Of a stretch of 44,999 bases of DNA, positions 33,383 to 40,549 are shown one piece after another. Location of the stretch: assembly GCA_017479885.1 (NCBI GenBank), contig JAFVBR010000020.1, positions 1-44,999 of the forward strand, in the 5' to 3' direction. The translations under genes were made by a program, and so were the position numbers. Position 1 is the first letter of the stretch. Every line of letters starts with the position of its first letter. This DNA is from Paludibacteraceae bacterium. Its GTDB lineage: Bacteria; Bacteroidota; Bacteroidia; Bacteroidales; Paludibacteraceae. A model generated the notes under the pieces. The model worked only from the letters and a program-made list of their open reading frames with translations, was not told the origin of the DNA and did no database searches.

Positions 33383-35464
33383 TTATAGAACCTCCACTTC
33401 CACGCGGCGGTTGTTCTGACGGCCTTCCTCTGTGTCGTTGGTGTCAATCGGCTGACTCTCGCCTCGTCCCTCTGCCTCCAAGCGGCTCGGGTCTATGCCG
33501 CGGTCAATCAGGTCATCGCGCACAGCATTGGCACGTCCTTCGGAGAGTTTCTGGTTTGCACTGTCGGAACCTACATTGTCGGTGTGACCTATTATCTTCA
33601 CTCTTATGTCAGCATTGCGGCTGAGGAAACCGTACAACTCGTTCAGACTCTCTTCCGATGCTTTCAGTATCCTCGTCTTGTTGGTCGCAAAGAACAGATT
33701 CTTCATTACGAACACCTCGCCTTTCTTCACTGGGCGCATCTGCACGTTCATCGAGTCAGCAACAGATGCTATGTCAGCCTCATAACTGTCGTAACCAATC
33801 AGGTCAACGTGAAGAACGTAGTTGCATTTGCCGTCAAGTATGGTTTTTGCGCTTCCGCTGACAGAGTCTGTGCTCATAGTCTGTTGCGCCTCTGTTGCAC
33901 CTTTGCATATAATCTGAGCATTGGCAGGCAGCGGTTTGCCTGTCTCGGAATCTGTTATCCGCAGACGGAAATACGGCACATGCTGCATCATGATTGTCAG
34001 ACTCTGGTTGTGACCCGGTTCGTCAACAGTGACGGATTGGGTCTGGGCAAAATAGTCGTCTGCAGTCACATCAACCCTCCAGTCGCCTTTGGCAATAGTG
34101 CGGCGCATGGTTCCATTGCGCACTTCACGAGGAACGGCTTCCTTGTTTTTCTGCAGGTTGGTGACAGCCACTTTCGCTGATATGGGCTGATTGGTTGCTG
34201 CATCCACTATCTTCACGTCAAGATAAGTGGGGCGGACAGGCGGAACTGTAGGACGTTTGCCAGGTACTTCGAACTGCACGGTGAACTTGGCACCTACAAA
34301 CAAGTTGTTCAACTTGCTGCCTTCGCCTATTGCAAGCACGCTGTTGGCACCGGTAGGCTCCATCTTGCCGTTGTCTGCAAATACCAATGGCAGAGCACCT
34401 GACATGTTGTTGCTGTTGAGAATGCCGTAGTCGGCAAACAATGCCACTTTGTAGTGTATGTATTCTCTGCCGAACGGATAGCGCTGTCCGGGCTTGGGCT
34501 GTTTGCGCCCTTTGGCGGGTTCTGCCTGGAGCCATTCGTCAAGGTCGAGTCCGAACTCTGCGGCCAGACGTACATCAGGCTGGCGCAATGTCAGTTTTCT
34601 GCTTTCCGGTTTCGGGGCATCGATTATTCCTGCTCCGTATGGTTTCAGCATGTCGTCATCAACCACTGTCACATCATACAGTCCTTTCTGACTGAATGTA
34701 CCGAATATGCCGTAGCCGACTCTTGCGCCGAGCATGAAATAGTATCTGGAGAACTGTGCACCTGCCATCACAGGAATACTTACCAAACCTATATTCCTCA
34801 CTTCACGCAGGTCGTCAGTCATGTATGTGTATGTCTGCGGATAAGTCTTCAACCGGCGCTCTATGCTGAATGCGTAGTCAGAACGCGAGTTTAGCCAGTC
34901 GAAACCGATACCTGTCTCAAATCGGAAAGCGTGATATGCGAGTTCGTAGCTCAACTGCAACCCTGCTCCCGGTCCTCCTGTAAGACTCTTGTCCATGAGC
35001 GGGTAACCGGCTCCTTCGGTGTATGTCTTGCCGTATGCACCAAGATTGTCGAACATGGCGGCATAACCTGCTCTGGCACTCAAATTGAAATAATGAATGG
35101 CATCACTTTGCTTCCGGGGAGCATATTTCTTCTCGTCTGCAGCGGCTTTTTTCTCTTCCTGTTTTGCCGCTTCAGCTGTTGCTTTCTGTTGCTGTTTTTC
35201 TCTTTCAGCTGCAGCCTTCTCCTTGTCTGCCTGTGCTTTCTGCTGCTGTTTTGCGCGCTCCGCCTGTGCTTTCTGTTGTTGTTTCTGACGTGCTTCCTGT
35301 TGTTTCTGACGCTCTTTGTCACGCTTGGCTTTCTCGGCAGCACGCTGTTTCTGCTGTGCAGTCATTTGTGTTGACTGCGTACGTGTCTGTGCATTGACAG
35401 AAGCAGGGAGAGCAAGACTGAGTGTGAGCGTGGCAAACAATATGTATCTTATTATCCGTTTCAT
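33383..35464 (-). CDS. OmpA-family protein with coiled coil, beta-barrel and carboxypeptidase-regulatory-like domains
   Basis: 693 residues; signal peptide MKRIIRYILFATLTLSLALPASVNAQ, so ATG 35464 is preferred over 35482. Domains: a Lys/Gln/Glu/Ala-rich coiled coil (about 30-110, with RAKQQQKAQADKEKAAAE-type repeats); an outer-membrane barrel (about 120-390, YFNLSARAGYAAMFDN, YFMLGARVGYGIFG); two CarboxypepD_reg/PEGA-like domains (about 400-570, LDVKIVDAATNQPISAKV and LRITDSETGKPLPANAQI); and an OmpA peptidoglycan-binding domain (about 585-693, KIIGHTDNVGSDSANQKLSEGRA, GRGESQPIDTN, RVEVEVL). It probably ties the outer membrane to peptidoglycan. Lying between two T9SS cargo genes, it recalls the OmpA-type PorE proteins of T9SS but with a different domain set. 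Confidence 0.88.
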   Translation of the reverse strand: MKRIIRYILFATLTLSLALPASVNAQTRTQSTQMTAQQKQRAAEKAKRDKERQKQQEARQKQQQKAQAERAKQQQKAQADKEKAAAEREKQQQKATAEAAKQEEKKAAADEKKYAPRKQSDAIHYFNLSARAGYAAMFDNLGAYGKTYTEGAGYPLMDKSLTGGPGAGLQLSYELAYHAFRFETGIGFDWLNSRSDYAFSIERRLKTYPQTYTYMTDDLREVRNIGLVSIPVMAGAQFSRYYFMLGARVGYGIFGTFSQKGLYDVTVVDDDMLKPYGAGIIDAPKPESRKLTLRQPDVRLAAEFGLDLDEWLQAEPAKGRKQPKPGQRYPFGREYIHYKVALFADYGILNSNNMSGALPLVFADNGKMEPTGANSVLAIGEGSKLNNLFVGAKFTVQFEVPGKRPTVPPVRPTYLDVKIVDAATNQPISAKVAVTNLQKNKEAVPREVRNGTMRRTIAKGDWRVDVTADDYFAQTQSVTVDEPGHNQSLTIMMQHVPYFRLRITDSETGKPLPANAQIICKGATEAQQTMSTDSVSGSAKTILDGKCNYVLHVDLIGYDSYEADIASVADSMNVQMRPVKKGEVFVMKNLFFATNKTRILKASEESLNELYGFLSRNADIRVKIIGHTDNVGSDSANQKLSEGRANAVRDDLIDRGIDPSRLEAEGRGESQPIDTNDTEEGRQNNRRVEVEVL

Positions 35465-35485
35465 GGCTGTAACTTGGTGCATAGG

Positions 35486-38257
35486 TTATAAAATGATGAA
35501 TTTGAAGTTCCGCTGCTGCTTGCCTGTGATGACTCGCAGAATGTACAGACCTGCCTTGTCGGTCTTCGGCACTTCCACAAGGCCTCCTCCTTCGGGCAAC
35601 TTGGTAGTTGACAGGTCCGTGCCGTCAATGCTTATCCACCGGGCTTCGGCTTCTGCCGTGGAGTTGACGTATATGTTTGTACCTGCAGTTGCCGATGTGG
35701 CGGAAATCTTTATTCCTTCAGTTTCAAACTCTATTGTATCATTGTTTGACTTGAACTTCCTCGGGCATGAGCATGTGGTTACTTCTTCAGCCGTTCCTTT
35801 GTTGATTGTGAAACATACGTAATACTCACTGACTGTGTCTGTCTGAGTACCAGTATAAAGCACTGCATTATGTTCCTCCTCCATAAGTACACTGTCCTTG
35901 TACCAGTGGAAATCGCTGAGATCGTCTCCTTCAAATGGTGCTTGCAACAGCCCGAGTACGTTGTCAAAGCGTTGTACAAGTATGTCATCGGCTTCGTAGT
36001 TCACCCTGAAATACAGTGTGGTGTCGGTGTCGCCGCAGTCGTTGTCAGACTGGATGCGGATATTTATGCCGTAGCTCACTCCCGCTGTGGCTGTCTCAGG
36101 TATCTCAATTATGAACATATCCGGCTCAACCTCAAGGTCATCCTGAGTAAAACCATCATCTGTTGCCTGCTGATTGAACCCGATGTGCACATTGTCTCCG
36201 TCAAGCGAAGTCCCTGATATGTTGTTGAACGGCACGCGGAATGTTCTTGCTTCCTCATCTTTCTTGCACGGGGCTTCTTCCGGTTCGCCTATCTCGAATT
36301 CGAAACGACCCACATTCACTGTGATAGGAACAGTGTCAACAAGCGACTGACCCGCACATACATTGGAAGAAGACCTCTGTATCATTACGTAGGCATGATA
36401 TAGTCCGCTCTTCTCATAAAAATGCTTCGTGGAGTCTGTGCCTGACAAGGCAGGAGAACCGTCACCGAAATTCCATGTAATGCCTTCGTAGTCGTAGTTC
36501 AGATTGCATGTAAAGGTGATGGTGTCTTTGCCGCAGAGCAGGTTGTCTGTTTCGGTAGTGAATACTTCACCGTTTATAGTAATCTCTTGCGTTAGCACCT
36601 TGGCTGCACCACCGGCGTTGTAGCCGTAACTCTCGTTCTTGGTCAAACCGTATATTGAGGCTATGAATCCTTCACCTTCCTTTGCTCCTTCAAGCAGCAG
36701 AGTGTGAGTTGCGGCTGCATTGCCAAGACTCTTCTGAACAAACTGATACTTGCCGCCGCTGCCCGCCACGTCTGCAAAGCCTGTCAGTAGTACGCCGTCA
36801 AGTTTCATCCTGCCCGCATTCTCTTTCTCTGTCACAACGTTCACGTAGTGTTGCGTGCTGCCGCCCAACTCGCTGGCGTATGTGGCAAAGGTTATCTGGT
36901 CTATCTTCTGCTCTATCGGGTTTATCCAGAGCATAGCAGGGTCACCGTTGTTGTCGCTCGGACCGTCCCAACGGCGGGAAACGATGAACGAGTGTACTGC
37001 ACACGGGCAGCTTGTTTCAACAAAGCAACTGCTGCCGGTCACGGTCGGTTCAGGACGGGTCTTCTTGTCACCTGTCACTTCCTTGTCGCCGAACTCAAAC
37101 TCCCAGTATTGCTTCTTGTCAACATTGAAATCAAAAGTGTGCATCAACTTGCCGTTGATGCGTACTTCAGTGCCGTCGTTGAGAGCCATAACACGTACAA
37201 TGTCACGATGACGGGAACTGCTGCCGGTTAATGCAAATGTGTTTCCCCAAGTGCCGGTAGGCATTGCCTGAGAGAATAAGTGGTCGCGTTCGCGAATGGC
37301 ACCCGTCTCGCCGTAGTCTTTGTAGTAAGGCAGATTGGTGTGCGGGTTGCCTTGGAAGACGGCTATCTTCTTGTTGGCTTTCACGTGAGTGCCGCTCAAG
37401 TCGTAGTCATGACCCGATTCGTTGTCACCCGTACCGGTCCAAACGTAATATACCTGTCCCTTTTGCAGGGTCACTTTCTCTGTAGTCTCACCTATCTTGA
37501 AGTTTTTCCACTTCTCCCATTCTTTTTCTGCCGCATCTTTCTGTGCCTGCGATGCAAAGGGATCAGCCATTATGCTCTTGTATTGCGATTCTGCCGTTCT
37601 GAATCCTTCGTTTTTCAGGGTAAGAACTGTAGGAGTGTACTCAACTTCAGTGTTGTCTTCAACGGCTATTATTGCGAAGTGTGAACCTTGGTGCGAGCCG
37701 CCATGGTCTGACGGTGTGTAGCACTGGATGATATACTCTTTGAGCAATGCATCAGTGGGTAGCACGTTTGTGGCATCAAATGTGGCAATCTTATAGTTGC
37801 TTGCAAATAGAGATATAGGTTTGTCAGAGCTGACATGCAATGCGCAACTGTCTATCATCTCAGGATGATACGAATAGCAGTATCTTGCTGTGCCATTGGC
37901 TCGTGATGTGGCAGAGTAGTCTGTGCGGTTGCTCCTCACCTGCTCATCATTTGCTATACCGTCAAACACGGGAAACTCTTTCAAACTGTTGGCCCCAACC
38001 GTAATCTTTTTGGAGTAACCGTAATACTTGTTCTCTATCGTGACTTCTGCAGTTTCTCTTGCTGATATTGACAGCGACAATTTATAGCGTTTGGGATCAC
38101 CATCGTCTGTCTTACCGCTGTCATCGTTATCTCCCTGAAGAAATGTAACCCAGAAATCACTGCCTTCTGTTGATTGAGCAGAGGCATGAGTAAGCAATGG
38201 CGGCATGACTAACATAAGCAGTGCCGGCAAATACTTGAATAACAAATTCTTTTTCAT
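35486..38257 (-). CDS. IgGFc-binding-like / PKD surface protein, T9SS cargo (copy A)
   Basis: 923 residues from ATG 38257, giving signal peptide MKKNLLFKYLPALLMLVM followed by ASAQ. It is a paralogue of the gene at 30395: STEGSDFWVTFLQ, FDATNVLPTDALLKEYIIQCYTPS, IAVFQGNPHTNLP, the SCPCAV cysteine pair, PAMLWINPIEQ and HYVNVVTEKENAG occur in the same order. A PKD domain (ITWNFGDGSPAL, about 605-650) and further beta domains precede a T9SS type A tail (WISIDGTDLSTTKLP, AGLYILRVITG, FKFIIL). It is exported and surface-attached or released through T9SS. The gap to the OmpA-family gene is 21 bases. It is the first gene of the run; a -7-like box (TAATTTTG) lies upstream inside an inverted repeat. 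Confidence 0.82.
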   Translation of the reverse strand: MKKNLLFKYLPALLMLVMPPLLTHASAQSTEGSDFWVTFLQGDNDDSGKTDDGDPKRYKLSLSISARETAEVTIENKYYGYSKKITVGANSLKEFPVFDGIANDEQVRSNRTDYSATSRANGTARYCYSYHPEMIDSCALHVSSDKPISLFASNYKIATFDATNVLPTDALLKEYIIQCYTPSDHGGSHQGSHFAIIAVEDNTEVEYTPTVLTLKNEGFRTAESQYKSIMADPFASQAQKDAAEKEWEKWKNFKIGETTEKVTLQKGQVYYVWTGTGDNESGHDYDLSGTHVKANKKIAVFQGNPHTNLPYYKDYGETGAIRERDHLFSQAMPTGTWGNTFALTGSSSRHRDIVRVMALNDGTEVRINGKLMHTFDFNVDKKQYWEFEFGDKEVTGDKKTRPEPTVTGSSCFVETSCPCAVHSFIVSRRWDGPSDNNGDPAMLWINPIEQKIDQITFATYASELGGSTQHYVNVVTEKENAGRMKLDGVLLTGFADVAGSGGKYQFVQKSLGNAAATHTLLLEGAKEGEGFIASIYGLTKNESYGYNAGGAAKVLTQEITINGEVFTTETDNLLCGKDTITFTCNLNYDYEGITWNFGDGSPALSGTDSTKHFYEKSGLYHAYVMIQRSSSNVCAGQSLVDTVPITVNVGRFEFEIGEPEEAPCKKDEEARTFRVPFNNISGTSLDGDNVHIGFNQQATDDGFTQDDLEVEPDMFIIEIPETATAGVSYGINIRIQSDNDCGDTDTTLYFRVNYEADDILVQRFDNVLGLLQAPFEGDDLSDFHWYKDSVLMEEEHNAVLYTGTQTDTVSEYYVCFTINKGTAEEVTTCSCPRKFKSNNDTIEFETEGIKISATSATAGTNIYVNSTAEAEARWISIDGTDLSTTKLPEGGGLVEVPKTDKAGLYILRVITGKQQRNFKFIIL

Positions 38258-38272
38258 TGTGTTATATGAAAT

Positions 38273-38317
38273 TAGTAATTTTGCATAATACGGAATATCC
38301 ACACTGCAAAATTACTA
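38273..38317. promoter_or_regulatory. Inverted repeat with opposed -7-like boxes ahead of copy A
   Basis: Two perfect 13-base arms (38273-38285 and 38305-38317) around 19 bases. Each arm carries TAATTTTG, so one box faces the copy A gene (38306-38313 on the minus strand) and the other faces away. No TTTG stands at the right distance for either box, so this is a partial promoter match; it may be an operator or a leader hairpin. Confidence 0.4.
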
Positions 38318-38372
38318 ACTATTTATGCTAACACTGTTGACTAATTGTCAAATAGAGTGGAAAAATCGTCAG

Positions 38373-39071
38373 TTATAATTTCGAGGTTGCAAGAGCGAGC
38401 ACTATATACCATATTATGATGATTGCGCCTATGCTCCACATCAACTGCCAACCGCATACTGCAGCGGTAGCAATTGCTGCAACTATCAGACATACAGAGC
38501 CGATTGCAAACACGTATTTCACTTTGTTGTCAGCCCATTTCATGTTGTGAAACTTAAGGGAGAAGAATGGCACTTCTGCTATCAGAAGCCAGCATGAGAA
38601 CAAACTGAACACAAGCATTGATAGGCATAGCCATAGCGGAGCATATCCTACGCATGAGAGATATGCAATCAGCGATGCCCAGAATATGGCATTGGCGGGA
38701 GTGGCAAGACCAATGAAACTGCTTGTCTGCCTTTCGTCAAGATTGAATTTTGCAAGTCTCAATGCGGAGAATGCAGCCATCAGCAGAGCAAAGAGTGCCC
38801 ACCAACTGATAACAGGTCTGAGATATGTGAAGAGCATGACAGCCGGAGCAAGCCCGAAGGTAATATCGTCAGCAAGCGAGTCGAGTTCTTTTCCTATTGG
38901 TTGTCCTACACGTAGTGCACGTGCTGACATCCCGTCGAAGAAATCGAAGAATGCACCGAGAAGAATCATCAGGAATGCGAGCGTGAAACTGCCTTCACAG
39001 GCAAATACTACAGCAACCGAACCTGAAAGCAGGTTGCAGCAGGTGATTATGTTGGGTATATGCTTTTTCAT
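38373..39071 (-). CDS. pssA: CDP-diacylglycerol--serine O-phosphatidyltransferase
   Basis: 232 residues with about 6-7 membrane segments. It makes phosphatidylserine, the precursor of phosphatidylethanolamine, from CDP-diacylglycerol and serine. The CDP-alcohol phosphatidyltransferase signature is complete: FDGMSARALRVGQPIGKELDSLADD (written D-G-x2-A-R-x8-G-x3-D-x3-D). The N terminus MKKHIPNIITCCNLLSGSVAVVFA is typical of the membrane PssA of Bacteroidota. A downstream partner such as psd is not in view. Its upstream spacer holds the 18-bp repeat array and a palindromic terminator, so it is probably a separate transcript. Confidence 0.94.
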   Translation of the reverse strand: MKKHIPNIITCCNLLSGSVAVVFACEGSFTLAFLMILLGAFFDFFDGMSARALRVGQPIGKELDSLADDITFGLAPAVMLFTYLRPVISWWALFALLMAAFSALRLAKFNLDERQTSSFIGLATPANAIFWASLIAYLSCVGYAPLWLCLSMLVFSLFSCWLLIAEVPFFSLKFHNMKWADNKVKYVFAIGSVCLIVAAIATAAVCGWQLMWSIGAIIIIWYIVLALATSKL

Positions 39072-39110
39072 CGAGTAATTTTGTGTATTTGAAAATTTGT
39101 GTCAGTGACA

Positions 39111-39206
39111 GAATATGTCGTAGAAACCGAATATGTTGTTGAGACTGAATATGTTGTTGAGACTGAATATGTTGTTGAGACTGAATATGTTGTAGAGACT
39201 GAATAT
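39111..39206. repeat. 18-bp tandem repeat array (5 copies of GAATATGTTGTTGAGACT)
   Basis: Copies start at 39111 (degenerate), 39129, 39147, 39165 and 39183 (one change), and a sixth partial copy at 39201 leads into the palindrome. The array fills the space between pssA and the permease gene. The unit is six codons long, but no credible gene uses it. Confidence 0.95.
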
Positions 39207-39219
39207 ATTCAGTCTCTAC
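39192..39219. terminator. Perfect 28-bp palindrome, probable terminator of the AmpG-like gene
   Basis: Arms 39192-39205 and 39206-39219 are exact complements (GTAGAGACTGAATA and its reverse). The right arm ends 7 bases from the permease stop codon. The left arm is the last copy of the 18-bp repeat. There is no strong T-run, so termination is probable rather than certain. Confidence 0.55.
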
Positions 39220-39226
39220 TGTGCTT

Positions 39227-40549
39227 CTATTTTCTTCCGTATTCTTCGTTGACTTGTCGGCGTACAAAGAATGTAACCAGCAGTGTTGCAGCGCAGCATG
39301 CAATCACCATCCAGAAGAAATTGACGTAGCCGAGTGCCTCCTGCAGGTAACCGGCTGCCATGCCCGGTATCATCATGCTGAGCGCCATAAAGGCAGTGCA
39401 TATTGCGTAATGTGCCGTTTTGAACTCTCCCTCGGAGAAGTACATCATGTACAGCATATACGCCGTAAAGCCGAAGCCATAGCCGAATTGTTCTATTGCA
39501 ATCGCAGTTGAAACGGCTATAATGTTCTCCGGTTGCCAGATGCTCAGATATACGAAACTCAGACAAGGCAGAGTCATGCAGGCAGCCATCCACCACATGG
39601 ATTTCTTCAATCCTACACGCGATGCAAATATTCCTCCCAGTATTCCGCCCAACATGAGGAAGGCTATACCTATTGTGCCGTAGGCAATGCCTACTGTCTC
39701 AGTTGCCAGTCCCAGTCCGCCTGCCTCACGTGTTGCTACAAGGAAGGGATTGATCATCTTGATAAGGAATGCTTCAGGTAGTCTGTAAACAAGCATAAAT
39801 ATCATAGCTAACCATATTCCCGGTTTCTTGAAATATGTAACAAATGTGCGCCCGAACTCAAGCAATATAGCCTTGGCTGATTGAGGTTTGCCTTCCAGAC
39901 TCGACTTGTCCTCTGCAGGTTTCGGGACAAAGAATACATGCCACAATGCGATAAGACCGAAGATGACAGATGTTACAAGTAGGGTCAGTTGCCATGCAAG
40001 AGGTATGTTGCCTGTCTTGGTTTCCAACGCACCGGCAATAACAAGAAGTACTCCTTGCCCGAATATGCTTGAAAGACGGTAGAATACAGAGCGTGCACCT
40101 ACAAAAGCGGCTTGCTGGTGTTGAGTAAGTGCAAGCATATAGAACCCGTCGGCAGCTATGTCGTGTGTGGCACTGGCAAAGGCGGTGATGATAAACAGAA
40201 TCAGCATCAGTGTGAAAAGCGAGATTGGGGTTTCGCCTGCCGCTATCATCTCAGCCGAGGGGTGGGGGATAGTAAGTGTGAGAAGCACGAAAGTTGCAGT
40301 CATGAGTATCTGCATTGCCAGTATCCACCAGCGTTTGGTCTTCAGTATGTCAACAAACGGACTCCAGAACGGTTTGATTGTCCACGGCAGATACAGCAGC
40401 GAAGTGAACAGTGCCATTTGTCCGTTGGGTACTCCCATACGGGTGAACATCATGACCGAGATGTTGTTTACAAGGAAATAGGGTATGCCCTCGGCAAAAT
40501 ACAGCGTCGGTACCCATAGCCACGGGGAAATGTTTTTATTTGATTTCAT
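39227..40549 (-). CDS. AmpG-like MFS permease
   Basis: 440 residues, about 12 membrane segments. The N-terminal segment (WVPTLYFAEGIPYFLVNNISVMMFTRMGV) and the TIKPFWSPFVDILKTKRWW block match the AmpG/SLC33-like MFS branch, which imports muropeptides or related sugar compounds. SATHDIAADGFYMLAL is the AmpG-type HDIA.DG motif. It overlaps the upstream phosphodiester glycosidase gene by 14 bases and is therefore likely coupled with it. A wall-fragment or GlcNAc-derivative import role is inferred from family and partner. Confidence 0.88.
   Translation of the reverse strand: MKSNKNISPWLWVPTLYFAEGIPYFLVNNISVMMFTRMGVPNGQMALFTSLLYLPWTIKPFWSPFVDILKTKRWWILAMQILMTATFVLLTLTIPHPSAEMIAAGETPISLFTLMLILFIITAFASATHDIAADGFYMLALTQHQQAAFVGARSVFYRLSSIFGQGVLLVIAGALETKTGNIPLAWQLTLLVTSVIFGLIALWHVFFVPKPAEDKSSLEGKPQSAKAILLEFGRTFVTYFKKPGIWLAMIFMLVYRLPEAFLIKMINPFLVATREAGGLGLATETVGIAYGTIGIAFLMLGGILGGIFASRVGLKKSMWWMAACMTLPCLSFVYLSIWQPENIIAVSTAIAIEQFGYGFGFTAYMLYMMYFSEGEFKTAHYAICTAFMALSMMIPGMAAGYLQEALGYVNFFWMVIACCAATLLVTFFVRRQVNEEYGRK

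Noticed and set aside
35097-35374. Plus-strand frames rich in Cys, Leu and Phe
   Set aside because: Antisense to the Lys/Gln-rich coiled coil of the OmpA-family gene, which explains the composition.
39099-39329. Plus-strand frame with VVETEY peptide repeats and a minus-strand frame with QHIQSQ repeats
   Set aside because: Both are by-products of the intergenic 18-bp DNA repeat and run into the antisense of the neighbouring genes.
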